Below, one piece after another: positions 10,188 to 21,290 of a DNA stretch of 64,000 nt. Location: NCBI GenBank assembly GCA_030762175.1, contig CM060846.1:186364041-186428040 (forward strand). Direction: 5' to 3'. Each line of letters starts with the position of its first letter. The first letter of the stretch is position 1. The stretch comes from Metallyticus violacea. Lineage: Eukaryota; Arthropoda; Insecta; Mantodea; Metallyticidae. The position numbers were made by a program, and so were the translations under genes. A model generated the notes under the pieces. That model saw only the letters and a list, made by a program, of their open reading frames with translations. It did no database searches and was not told where the DNA came from.

Positions 10188-10735
10188 CTAATTCTTTTTT
10201 AAAACAACTTTATCTGGTGTTTCTTCTATTCGTTTGTATTCTTTAAAATATTCTTCTTTGCTAATTTGTAGGTTAACTAGCCGGTGTGTTAAACTGTCAA
10301 TTACTGCATGTTTGTGCGCTGTGGGGTTAAAACTGTCAGTTTTGATGTGATTATCTGCGTGTGTATTCTTTCTGTATATTCCAAAATTAAGATTTTCTTG
10401 GCATTTCATTATTTTAATATCTAAGAATGGCAGCATGTTATCTGTTTCTATTTCGTATGTAAATGATATGTTTATATCTTGTATATTTAGAAGTTTTAAG
10501 GCATCGTCAATGAGCTTTTTGTTAACTATGGCAAATATATCGTCTACATATCTGTACCATACCTTAAATATGTATGGAAAAGCTGTGTTGATGTGTGTTT
10601 CAAATCTACTCATGAAGAGGTTAGCTAGAAATGGAGATAAGGGGCTGCCCATTGTAAGTCCTGCTTGTTGTTTATAAAATTTTCCTTTAAAAGTAAGAAA
10701 GGCTTGGTTTATTGCAAATTTCTGTCAGTTTGATG
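10188..10735 (-). pseudogene. PLE reverse transcriptase core (YVDD)
   Basis: The minus strand reads LTFKGKFYKQQAGLTMGSPL, then SPFLANLFMSRFE, the catalytic YVDD at residues 35-38 of the 154-residue frame beginning at 10,652, FLDIKI, and IYRKNTHADNHIKTDSFNP. This order and spacing (GSPLSP, YVDD, FLDI, YRK) are diagnostic of Penelope-type reverse transcriptases, which are related to telomerase. Motifs upstream of the GSPLSP box are missing because the inverted right arm begins at 10,767. The polymerase is therefore 5'-truncated and cannot be active. Confidence 0.85.
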
Positions 10736-10766
10736 TATTCTTGACAATGAGCAGCCTCATTGACAA

Positions 10767-11311
10767 TAGATTTAATGTTAAAAATTTATTGATAGATAAT
10801 GTTAATAACAGAATTCCACAAGAAGAAAAATCAGGTATTTAAAAAATAAACTGTGCAGAATGTGAAAAAATCTACATTGTAAAAACAAAGAGAAACATAG
10901 GCACACGGTTAAAGGAACATTACAGGAACATAAAGTACAAGCAAATATAGAAATCAGCAGTAACATATCATTTTTGGACACAAAATCACGACTTAATAAA
11001 TAAAGCAAAATTATTAAAATCAGTACAAGGATCTACAGAAGCAACCTGGGAAAAAATCTACATCTGCAAATACAAAGACAGTATAATGAACTTCGACATT
11101 GCCTGGGATGAAAAAATAAACTACAAGTTTATCACACCACCACCAGAGCAGAATATACATTCTCACAGCTCAACAAATGATCCGAGAGTTGAAATTTAGC
11201 CTGGCTGAAGATGGGAACTAAATGTTCTTGAAACCGGTTTCATACATTTATGAAAAGTAAGTGAAGTTTTAAGAGTGTGTAGTTCAATTGTATCATACAA
11301 TGATATCAATT
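10767..11311 (+). repeat. Right inverted arm of the PLE (GIY-YIG region repeated)
   Basis: This arm repeats 9,471-10,017 in inverted orientation and so encodes the linker end, a decayed CAECEKIYIVKTKRNIGTRL and the C-terminal tail on the plus strand. Here the YIG core has become YIV. It ends with the shared PLE terminus (gtaagtgaag, gtgtgtagttcaattg). Confidence 0.8.
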
Positions 11312-11312
11312 A

Positions 11313-12119
11313 AAATGTTCTGATAAATTAATCAGTTAGTGATGTATAGAGTCACCTAATATTAACCTCTTTATGTGTACAATCACCTTAACGATTTTTG
11401 TCTTCCATTAAATATCCAATTCATTGTTAAATGTTCAATGTGTTAGGCCAGTCGGATATGCTAATAATAGTAAAGCCCAAAAAAGTTATTACATTTAAAT
11501 GACTGATGCTATTGCAATTTATGAATAGCTAAAGTTAAGAATGTATTCCATTTTATAGCTGAAGATAGTTAATATACATTTGTTAGAATTTATATTTGAA
11601 AAATAATTTACAACTTCAGAATTATTGTTTAGAACCAATTGTATAGTGTGTAAACTATGATGATACATGGCAAGTGACTATTTGCATCAAAAATTGGTTC
11701 ATAACTAAGTTATTTGACCTTCAAATCTTATGTAAATTGAGTAGGAACAGTAGCAGCTAATAAGATAGATAATGGTGGAGTACCAGGTTTAGTTTTTTTG
11801 GGTTGATGCATCTATCCATATTATTAATATCCTTAGATATGAATTGTCTCTTGTTTCACATATCAAATTTCATTAAGTCATAGCTAAGTCCTTGGAAACC
11901 TAATTTATATAGCCCTTGCATTATTCAACTTCATTTCAACGTGATCAAAAAGGTAGTTAAGCTTTAAAAACACAGTAACGTAAATTGTTACTTCAATTTC
12001 CTCAGGAATCCTTTCCATAACATGAAATAATGTTAGAAGCAAAACAGCATTTTTAATACATAGAATTTATTAGGTTGCACAGTAAAAGACACCAATCCAA
12101 CAAAACAGACATTATGATT
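11313..12119. other. AT-rich spacer with no recognised gene
   Basis: This is duplicated in copy B (43,563-44,190). About 220 bp near 11,940-12,160 is missing from B. No reading frame, motif or repeat stands out. Confidence 0.5.
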
Positions 12120-12530
12120 TGATTAAATTGAATTGGCAAATTGTGATTAGAGGGGAATGGCAAAAATGAATAGAAATTTACAGAAGAGAACACTTTAGGA
12201 ATATTCATGTAAAGCAGTATGTAATATTAGCAATAAGAGCCCACTTTTGGATAAAAAATCATGAATTTAAACCAGAGGTGAAGCTACTTGAAACAACTTC
12301 AAAACACTGGGGCTATCCACTTTGGAAAAAAATTTCGTCTTAAAAAATAATAATCCCTTAATAAATTTCGATTTTCATCCTTTAATGAACTTAGCAAGTT
12401 CCTAATAGAACCAACAGATCCTGCCACAGGAGCATCCTGGTATCCAGAAACTATTTTGATTAGCATTAACAGCTGTTGATAGGAGCAAGTGCTCCTGAAA
12501 CATATTCTAGTGTAAGATAAGTAAGTGAAG
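12120..12530 (+). pseudogene. Degenerate PLE GIY-YIG remnant of a separate lineage (copy A)
   Basis: Plus-strand translation yields NRNLQKRTL, then TLGLSTLEKNFVLKNNNPLI and NFDFHP, broken by stops. This parallels the nuclease domain and tail of PLE proteins (RNIGTRLKE...WEKIYI...NFDI) but is too different to be a copy of the element at 9,420-11,312. A PLE-like terminus (gtaagtgaagttagtgtgaa) follows at about 12,523. The matching remnant in copy B is at about 44,190-44,585. Confidence 0.5.
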
Positions 12531-13909
12531 TTAGTGTGAACATGTTGATTACAATAGTATAGGTATATTACCTCTCCATTGTCTACAGCTTCTTAAGTAC
12601 AGTTTATTTAATTCATTATTGCCATTAGTATGGATTTTTTCTTGTAATTCCATTTAATTCATTAGCATCAGCTTAAATGTTTTTCAACATTTAGTTAATA
12701 CATTATCCATTAATACTCTAGTATTTTGTACATTGCTGGTAGAATGGAAATAGGTGTGTAAATATTAAGGATCAGGAATGGGTGCACTTAAAATGTAGTT
12801 TTTAGTATCTGACAACAGAGGGAGGACTAATTCTCTGATATTTGTTATTTATACATTATCAATACCAGGTAATTTTTCCAATTTGAGTGATTATATAATT
12901 TTTATATTTTTCTACAAGTTTGTTGCACCATGTTAATCTGTTTACTAATTTTACTCATAGCACAGAGTTATTCTTAGTTCCCAAAGTCTTTGTATTGCCA
13001 GTATTGGCAGAAATTAGATAAAGATGAGTTCATATTATGTACTAATTTTAAGATAACATTTCACCTTATTTTAGAATGTAATAGAACTTAGTTACAGGAG
13101 AGATATTAAAGGTTTAAAATGAAGAATTTATGATTAGACTTTATAACAAAATAGATGTGCTTATTACAGAGATGGTAAAGTATGTATGAATGTGCAGAGC
13201 AAAAAGTTTAGAATTGTGAAAATAAATTGAGAATGGGAACAGTAAAGGAAGAGAGATAATATATTTCATAGAATCCAATTGGATATCTATATACACATAA
13301 CCAGGATGATGATCAGTGCAATATCCAGAGAAATAAACAAATCTATACATTGGGTAGCATAAGCATAAAAAAATTCATTTGAATAATTGGGATAGTAAAT
13401 ATAAGTATTAATAATGAATCTTTGGTTGAATCGAATACTATTTCCATTTAATATTCCAGTAAGCAAAGTGTGATGAACCCAATACTGGGGTTTAGGCAAT
13501 TGATTTAAAAAATTTTATATCATTGGCTTTTTAAAAAACTCATAATAGTAGTAGGTTTATTTATAAAATAAGAGTACTATGTAAATTAAATTGAACTAAT
13601 GTTTATCAAAACAAAATTATTCATGCATATTATAAAGCTACTAATAATACCATTAACAGCGAATGCTGTAAAGATAATTAAATACCATGAATCAAATTAT
13701 ATCTACATTATGTAAGCCCTTGACTAGTGTATCATGCATCACTGAGGAGAATATCCACATTGGCAGAATATATTCAGGTGAAGAGTTATCTATAAAGGGT
13801 ATTCAGGTAAATATAGACAGTCAAATTAATTATTATTGCATTTCCATGGTAAGAATTGGCAGTAGAAAATAAAATATGTTTTTACTAAAGCAATGATGGG
13901 TAATCATTT
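12531..13909. other. AT-rich region, partly old LINE-like sequence
   Basis: The first part, to about 13,010, is shared with B. From 13,020 on it is shared with C (35,370-36,100). In C that sequence directly follows a decayed LINE reverse transcriptase, so it may be the 3' part of the same dead LINE. No usable frame is seen. Confidence 0.4.
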
Positions 13910-15650
13910 ATATTATTAATTTTTCAAAGTCAAGGATTTACATAAGCAAACAATTTCTTTTCTTCTGAAGAATTTTCAGGCAGTCAATTTGTTTGTTTAT
14001 CTTTTTTATTAAGGTAGGCAAAAATCTCTTATAAACACTATTTGGCAAGCAAAGATAAAATCTCCTCAGGTAATAAGAGGAACACAATTTTGGGGAGGTC
14101 AATACTTTTTATTTTATTGTGTATATTTTTTTCCTCTAAGGCAACTATGGGCAGCGAATTTTTATTCTAAGGTTAAAATACAAATTGAAAAAAATGATTT
14201 TTTATAAAAAAACTACAGGACAGATGTGCATCCACTAATTTTATTTTCTTTAATAAGGCAATCATAGGCAGGCTAAAAAAATTTTCTATTGAGACAATGA
14301 TGGACAGCCAATTAAGATATTTTTTCTTATTTATAATAATGATAGAGAGCCAAGAAAAGCATTTGAGATTATAATGAGTGGTAAATTATTTAATTTTAAG
14401 ACAAATTTTTTATGCCTAATGCAATAATGGGTATGAAAATGTTTTTCTAAGGCATTAATACTGTTCCATAATTTTTTTTTCTCCTGAGCAAATGGTGGGC
14501 AACCAAATATTTAATTATTTTTTTATGGAAAATATAGGTGTTCCATTTTTTTTTCTCTTGAAACAATGAATGCAACCAATTGTCATTTGTTTTTTTTTTT
14601 CTAAACCAAAAATTAGCAGTGGAAAAATAAATGTATTTCTCTTGCTGCAGTAATGGCAGACAATTATGTATATTTCCTGAAGCAAGGATAGGAAGCCAAT
14701 GAAAAAAAATCTCCTTGAGCCTATATTTGGAATACAAAAGGATTTTTGAAATATTTTTGTTTTGATAAAACTAGCAGTCAAATATATTACTTACTTTTTA
14801 TTCTCCTGAGGCAGCGATAGGCTTCAATTATTTATTTCTCTACTAAAGCTACCAATATTGATAAGAAAATATCTTTTTCTCCTGACAGAATTTTGGGCAG
14901 CAAACTATATTCTTTATCCAAGGCAATAGAAGCAGCAGAGAGAAAAAGAAATTCCTGACAGAATAATTTGCAGTAAAATATTTTATTGTTTTTCAAAGGC
15001 AATTATAGGCAGCTGAAAAAAAGTTATTCTGAGGAAACGTTAGCCAGCTAATTATTCATTTTTTTTAAAAGTGAAAATATGAAGCCAAAAATTTTTGCCC
15101 TTTTGGAGGTAATGATGGGCACCCAGTCATACCATTATTGTACCTAAGTCAAAGATATGCTAACAATTATATATATGTTTTCTCTCCTCAGGCATTTATA
15201 AGCAAAATATTCCCTTCTAAGGCAAAGATAGCCAGCCGAGATTATGGTTTTTTCCTGAGGCAATGATTGTCTGTCAAAATGTTGTTCTTTATTTAAGGCT
15301 ATTATACGCAGATGAAAAAATGTCTTTCCTTTTACGATTATGAGAAGATATTTATTTTATTTATTTATTTATTTATTTTGTAAGACAAGTATAAGCTGAC
15401 ATATATTTTTTTCTGACGAGAAAATTATTTTTTTTTTTTTGTTTGGGAAAGTAGCTGAATTGGATTTTTTCTCCTCATAAGGCAATGATTACCAGCCAAT
15501 TATTGTATTTATTATTTTCTGAGTCAAATGAAAACAATCGAAAATTCCGAGGCAATGATGGGCATACGAAATTTTTTAAATTTTTTCTAAGGTAATTGTA
15601 ACGAGCGGAAAACATACTTTTCTGCTATGGCAATGATTGGCAGACAATTA
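13910..15650. repeat. Degenerate minisatellite, ~45-bp units (copy A)
   Basis: Dozens of imperfect units occur, each with a T-rich run followed by a core near ctcctgaggcaatgatggg and cagcc. A second core type close to taaggcaagaataggcagc alternates with it in places. Units vary from about 35 to 55 bp. Short open frames across this block (for example 14,447-14,781) only translate the repeat and are not genes. Confidence 0.85.
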
Positions 15651-16047
15651 TTGAATTGGTAATTTCAAAAATTCATGAGCCACAAAAGAAAATTTTATGG
15701 GAGAAGGAATAAACGTTGCACAGTATAAAATATCTGCTTATTTATTCACATTTCAGTTTCTGTGATTCCGTATAAAGTAATATCAGCAGTATATTTTTCC
15801 ATTTTAAAATTTATTGTTGGTACAAAAGTAAATATTAAAACTGCATATTCAAGCCGTTTTTACAATGAACAGTGCAAAGACAAATAAATGAGATCTATGG
15901 ATTGAGAAACATGTTCTTAATATAAAAACAATTAAATGTGCCAGAATACAGAATCACATAGCACTGTTAATACTGCATGCACATTTTGATTAATATTTTT
16001 ATGCATCATATTGAAAACACAGCACAATAAATCACGTTAGACTTTAT

Positions 16048-16338
16048 GGTTTGATAAATTAACGGACGATCTTTAACATCTCATGTCATCAGCGCCCCAG
16101 TTAATGCAGGGCATGAAACGGTCGATAAATTTTGCTCACAGACCTATTCTTTAATCATTGAGGTTCTTTTTGTGCAGTAAATCTACGACACTGGAAAAAT
16201 GGTTTTACTTTCCTTCCGAAGGAAGCCATACTAAAATGTTTACGCCCCAAAAAATCCATTGACCCTCACCCGAATTGAACCACTTATCTTTGTATTTATG
16301 AGGCAAGTATGGTTACCACTAGACTACCAGGACTGATG
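16048..16338 (-). mobile_element. tRNA-derived SINE, family 2 (A1)
   Basis: The minus strand starts with an A-box-like segment (complement of gtatggttaccactagacta) and a decayed B-box (complement of cccgaattgaac). The family body follows: gaaggaaagt, a ttaaagaac-like stretch, and the gatgacatgag end. It is heavily mutated. It matches the copy at 49,400-49,687, showing insertion before the duplication. Confidence 0.75.
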
Positions 16339-16833
16339 CGTTGGTCTTTGTGATCGTAACCTTCATCTGTTCCTACCTCGCTACAACATTCTTGTAATGG
16401 ATAGTAAAATACCAGGTGCTCAGGTGGATTTTACTTTTTCACTTTCACTATACCTTCTAAATTTTTGTCATTGATAGATATTCGTTTTTCAGAATAAGCT
16501 AGCAGTGAGAAGCATATGTTTCTTATAGGAACTGTGATGCTAATGAATGTTTCCGTGAACCTGCTGTGTTCTCACCTTCCCAGGGTAATATCCGTGATAT
16601 ACAAAAGGCATCCATTTAAAAGCGGAAAAAGAAGATTTATGTCCCTTCGAAAATTTCCCAGTACTTGATGATACAAAACTATTTAAAATAGTATGGACAC
16701 CGGTCCTTAAAGTCTTATGTTGGAACATCATCAATGGTTTCGAATGAGAATTTGGTCAATGCTTTTCAATTATAATGACATACTCTTCAGATACACACGT
16801 CCCATAATGCAGTCTCACAAGAGTAGTTTATGC

Positions 16834-17035
16834 ACCCCGGGTCACTTTGGCGTAAGTCAAGGTCACTGAACATAACCTTGAGGTTAAAGGTCCTGGTCAG
16901 TCCGTTACCTTAAGGTCATCGCATGGCAATGAACTCGATGTTATCGACTGACGTCGATAGTATGGAAGTCGTTGCACCACACTGGTACCGTGGATTACTT
17001 CGAACACTGCCGCCGACCTCGGGGGGGGGGGGCGT
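16834..17035. promoter_or_regulatory. Cluster of AGGTCA-type half sites (tentative)
   Basis: Within about 75 bp lie tcaaggtca (16,857-16,865), aaaggtcctggtca and taaggtca. The copy B counterpart (50,205-50,260) has tgaccttga, aaaggtcatggtca and taaggtca. The nonamer tcaaggtca fits the extended half site of monomeric nuclear receptors such as the FTZ-F1/ERR class. No neighbouring transcript is known, so function is speculative. Confidence 0.2.
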
Positions 17036-17801
17036 GTTTTGTTGAAGTGATTATATATCTTTTAATTTAAGTACACAATGCACGAACAAAATGGTTAACT
17101 TGAATACATAATACATTAAAAAAATGGTTACAAACATATTTAATTATACATTACTTCACTAACTTGAATACACTAGTACATGAACATAATGGCTACATAC
17201 ATATTTGATTATACATTACTATACTATTTTTTTTTTGGATAAGCAGTACGTGAATCTATAAGTTTGAATCATAGCTATTTTTTTAAAACATGCGCTACAG
17301 CATTTTTGTTTATGTTAAGAACATATACAATTGGAGTTAGTTGTTACATGATTGGAGTTAGTTGTTTTAAAAATATGTATTTTGACCAGCAAAAATTTTA
17401 AACTACATCGTTTTCTAGATTGGAGTATAGTTATTTAAAAATCAAAATATATATGTGCCTTTTAAATTTTACACCGTTTTCTTTTAACAAATACTGTGAG
17501 TATTTGGTCAATGTTTGATTATGTATATTTTAATTTCCGTGGGTACGATGTGACCTGCACAATCCATACATTTAAGTAGTTTTCAACGTCGTCGGTGTTT
17601 GAGCCTTCGTCGTCCTCAATACACCCGCTCATTCAGCGCGAGCATTCTGCACGAGTAGACGACATGATGTTCCTCTTCTTCTTTATCTTCTCGCACATGC
17701 AAGACGCAGGACATGACGTTCGCTTTGGCGTTCGTGCACTCTAGAACGTTGACGTACTGATCGATAATATGACCCTGAACTCCCATATGGAGACCGTGAA
17801 T

Positions 17802-18284
17802 CTAACATCGTTTTATTCTGTGGGATTTCATCAGCGTCGCCCTTAACCAGACGAGCAGCGCTGCGGGTTTAGAAGACCTTTTGTCGCGTATCTTGAGGTT
17901 TATGTATGCACATTTATCTTGGGATTCTGGATTAACGATTTTCGTGGAGAGGATCTGGATGTGAAAGTCGGACCTGCCGGCCGCGATCTCCACCTTTATC
18001 CAGACGTCGCTAGGCTCCGTTAAGGGCTTTATGGTCGAGGTCACGCTGGACAACGGAGTAGAAGCAGGCGGTATTTTCCTACAGGATTCCTCTGCATCGC
18101 CGTAGGGACACTGCACGTTTCCCCGGTAGCAATTGCCGCAAAAGTACTGAGGCGGCTTGCGCCAGCACGGGGGAATGGAGAACAGCTTCGGGGAGATGGT
18201 GGTTATGACGGTGAGGCGCCTACTGCGCGCGCTGGAAGGTAAACACGTGCCTTCCATTACCGTTCGAGTAAGGATGTTTGCCAC
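17802..18284 (-). pseudogene. GC-richer gene remnant of unknown function (copy A)
   Basis: This 160-residue minus-strand frame stands out from its AT-rich surroundings by base composition. Visible features are a cysteine cluster CGNCYRGNVQCPYGDAEESC, a Thr/Ser-rich stretch (TPLSSVTSTIKPLTEPSDVW), and a conserved IKVEIAAG...CAYINLKIRDKRSSKPAAL segment. Downstream on the same strand, in another frame, lies an acidic segment (REDKEEEE near 17,670-17,700). An OB-like ORF remnant lies just upstream (18,294-18,525). I do not recognise the family. It may be an accessory gene of the nearby Maverick-like element, but nothing shows this directly. Confidence 0.5.
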
Positions 18285-18293
18285 CGTTCGAAA

Positions 18294-18525
18294 TTACAAA
18301 TTCTTGGCGTCGAACACCTCCGGAGCCAGGTTACCAAATTTAGTCGGCAGAAATAAACTTCTGCCGTCGATCTTCACCACGGTTTTTTTTTCCAAACCTC
18401 GTTTGGACTGACTTAATTTCCTCGATGGGATAGCCTTTGCCTATTTCTGGGTCGCTCACCTTGATGGGCACTGAATACCTCCCCACTCCTAACTCGTTTA
18501 GCGTTTCCAGTACCCCGTCGTTGCC
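18294..18525 (-). pseudogene. Small OB-like/ssDNA-binding-like ORF remnant (copy A)
   Basis: The minus strand reads ETLNELGVGRYSVPIKVSDP, GKGYPIEEIKSVQTRFGKK, then after a one-base shift in a T run near 18,385 continues VVKIDGRSLFLPTKFGNL. The pattern (YPI...VQTRFGKK.VLKI...LFLP..F) recalls short proteins that are abundant in invertebrate genomes beside mobile elements. A beta-barrel nucleic-acid-binding role is only my guess. The 5' side abuts the (TAC)n array. The copy B counterpart (51,712-51,900) lacks the frameshift. Confidence 0.5.
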
Positions 18526-18533
18526 GATTTCTC

Positions 18534-18592
18534 CACTACTACTAATACTACTACTAGTACTATACTACTACTACTACTACTACTACTACTAT

Positions 18593-18670
<78 letters not shown>

Positions 18671-18672
18671 CA
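18534..18672. repeat. (TAC)n trinucleotide array (copy A)
   Basis: About 139 bp of ctactacta repeats with a few interruptions (tagtac, attac, accacc). It sits immediately upstream, in transcription sense, of the OB-like ORF remnant. The copy B array is about half as long (51,898-51,963). The poly-Val and poly-Ser frames here are only the repeat. Confidence 0.95.
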
Positions 18673-18674
18673 CA

Positions 18675-20142
18675 GCAGCTGTAGTTCGTGTTGCCTTCCA
18701 TGGTTGATAACAGACTCGTAATATGTACGTTGCTCCTGCTTTTGTATACGCTATCAATACTTGAATCAGCAGCTTCGTAACCGCGTGATATTGCATAATG
18801 GTTAGTTCAGAGTTTCGTTTATCACATCATGATTGTGAAAAAAAAAAAAATGAAAATGCGCGAGATTTGTAGACAAAGAATGTTATTGGTAAAAGCATTG
18901 GTTATTGCTCAATTTGTTTTTCCTGTAATTAATTTAGAAGAAAATTGTGCAAAAAAATAATTTCGTAATAATCCTGAGATGTGGCACACGTAATGTGTAC
19001 GGTGTGTGTGGAATATGACCTGTTTTCAGGATTTTCAGACGTATTCTTTAGGTAAGTATGTATGCAGTAATGGGATTAATTAATTGGGTACATTCCTTGC
19101 TTCTATTATAAGAATCATAAGCAAGAAGATATAGCTTAATAAAGTGTTCCCATTCTCCTTGCATTGAAGATACAACGATAGAGGTATTTTCTTGGTGCTA
19201 CCTAAGGACACTATTAGGAGTACAAAAAAGTGTTTGACTTCTAGTTCTAACCCTTTGTTTAATTTTACGTTTCATTTACTTTTTTCCCAGTTATATTAAT
19301 GCTATTTACTTTTAGTGCGGAATCAATATTGGCAATGCAAATTATAAAGGATATGCAGTCCTTTAAATTGTATAGGTTAATACCTTGGTGTTTACCAAAT
19401 ACACCTATGATGATACGGATCTCATAAGGCCTTTCTCAAGACAACCCCACCAAGAGAAATTTATTTTCAGCATTGTTCAAATAAAACTATAGGTTTCTGA
19501 TACCGAAGATCACGTATGGTTGGAATTGCTCGACCTCGTGTCTTCCATTTGTTTCTAAAATCGAAAAATGTTATATTAAAAAAACGAACCCCATGTGCTC
19601 GTTTTTTAACTACATTGTTGATGCTACACGATACTTGTACATATCTCAGGTGTTCCGTAATCACGATGATGCTGGTGTAAAGATGACTTCGGTTTATGTG
19701 CTCAATGGAGTGCATTCTAAAACTGTTTAATAGCGTATCCTTCGTAATAGTGCATTTGTGGTAATGTGAAACAAGGACGGTAAAAGTAACCTTTATAATA
19801 TTTACCTTTTATCGGTTTATAGGACTGAAGTTCGTTGCTACACGTTACTTTACAAAACCATACATTGCTGTAAACATTTTCATGAGATTGTCATTATACT
19901 AAAAGTAGGCTATTTTAAATTTGGAATAATATGTGTCTTTAGGTGAATTACAACAAAGATGCACCATGTAAAAAGTTAAGTAATGACCATAGGTAGCACT
20001 ACCTGAATTCTATAATCTGCGACAGTACAGTTCCCACTTTTACCATAGTGATTATTTCGATGTCGTAAGAACAAAGATGAATGTGGAGGTAGACCAAACC
20101 TGTCAAATGCTCCTCCACTTCTGATTTGAATATGATTTTAGG
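18675..20142. other. Duplicated region without recognised gene
   Basis: This is well matched to 51,965-53,449. The longest minus frame (19,467-19,715; MHSIEHINRSHL start) has a counterpart at 52,795-53,028, but the two differ at many residues and by frameshift. I see no domain in it. Confidence 0.45.
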
Positions 20143-20440
20143 ATTTATTTATTTGGTTTATTTATGGACGCTGTTTAACATCTCAGGTCATCACCGTCCC
20201 ATTCAATTCAGGACGTGAAACGCCGACAAATTTTGCCCAAAAGCCTCTTCTCTCAGAATTGAGGTTCTTTTTTGTGCCCAAAATTTACGACACGGGACTA
20301 ACGACTTTACTTCCCTTCCGAAGAAAGCCATACTTACGGTTTTTACGCCCGAAAAAATCCATAGATCCTAGCCGGGTTCGAACTCACGACCTTGGGTTCA
20401 GGAGGCAAGTATGGTTACCAATACACCACCAGGACCAACG
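20143..20440 (-). mobile_element. tRNA-derived SINE, family 2 (A2)
   Basis: This is the best-preserved copy in A. On the minus strand, ggtcctggtggtgtattggt contains the A box, and gtcgtgagttcgaacccggc contains a near-consensus B box. The family body (gaagggaagtaaag) and an AT-rich end (ataaaccaaataaat) follow. It lies just downstream of the capsid pseudogene. The matching copy is at 53,450-53,752. Confidence 0.85.
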
Positions 20441-20610
20441 ATTTGCAACTAAGTTAATGGACAAAGTGAAGGTATGTAAGCGTAACGGAATTTGTTCGCA
20501 GGCAAATATTGCAATAAAATGTTGTCGGGTGCAGGAATTATTTTATAAAAATCCACGTATTTGTTCCCGTTCATGATACAAACACTGATCTATTTGGATC
20601 AATTTCTAAT

Positions 20611-21290
20611 TTACGATAAAGATATCAGCATGCACACAGGTACCGTAAGTGGTTTCTTAAACCCTACGTTAACTGGAACGTTTCCGTGATGTAATCCTGA
20701 AACATATGTTTCAATGGCGCTCATGTCTGCTGTTAAATCTTCAACTAAAACTGTGTAACCAAATCCGTAATTTTCTCTCGAAATTGAATGCCCACCATCT
20801 TCAGGATGTATTCTTAACCCGTCCTGAGCGTTTGAAAACATTGTACATTGTTTTATTTCCAAAAGCAGGAATTAGTAGTAGTGAAGGAATTGGCTGGCCG
20901 TTAACGTATATTTAAAAGCAAATTATGTCAAAATATTGAAAATTATATGGATTATTTTCGTAATTGCCCCTATACGCTTTATCTGTTACAATAAGTACTG
21001 TTATTCGTCCAGGAACTTTACCTACAAGAATAGCGTTAAACTTTTCGCTTTGAGTGTCATTAGGAATGACGAAAGTCTGTAAGTCTACGTCTATCAAGTG
21101 ATACCTTGCATTATTATTTTTTTTTTTTTGTTAATGCGTCTTCGTGTACTAGTAAACTGTAGGTGAAGGGTAAATGCTTTTGAGTTAAAGTTCGGCACAA
21201 GTTATATTAGTTTTACCCTTTAGTGGCGCTCTAGCATTTAAATTGAACTCAGGACTCTTTATTACTTTTATTATCTTCTCTTTATCCGTC
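20611..21290 (-). pseudogene. Maverick/Polinton-type capsid-protein remnant (copy A)
   Basis: Minus-strand pieces align end to end with the jelly-roll capsid-type proteins of Maverick/Polinton elements (annotated in animal genomes as F54H12.2-like). An N-terminal part (RYHLIDVDLQTFVIP), a middle (VLIVTDKAYRGNYENNPYNF, then YVNGQPIPS) and a C-terminal part (GHSISRENYGFGYTVLVEDL, then TADMSAIETY) are all visible. The frame is broken by a stop near 20,927, a shift near 20,860 and a shift in a T run near 21,120. No PolB, integrase, ATPase or protease of such an element could be identified nearby. This is therefore a decayed fragment of an integrated virus-like transposon. Confidence 0.75.

Larger units (their letters stand above)
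9420..11312 (-). mobile_element. Penelope-like element with ~545-bp inverted arms, private to copy A
   Basis: The left arm (9,471-10,017) and the right arm (10,767-11,311) are inverted complements, beginning and ending with aattgatatc and its complement. They enclose about 750 bp coding on the minus strand for the catalytic part of a PLE reverse transcriptase. Copy B reads straight through the site (gctcttgaaatatgttctga, 43,550-43,569), which defines the insertion. Flanks acatgatctaataaatg (left) and aatgttctgataaatta (right) look like a diverged target duplication of about 17 bp. Inverted terminal-repeat arrangements with 5' truncation are typical of PLEs. Confidence 0.85.

Noticed and set aside
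13910..15650. Regular repeats with spacers, considered as a CRISPR-like array
   Set aside because: Units are degenerate, T-rich spacers are low complexity, there are no cas genes, and the genome is animal. It is a minisatellite.
18498..18796. Long poly-Ser, poly-Val and poly-Tyr reading frames
   Set aside because: They are translations of the (TAC)n array in different frames and strands.
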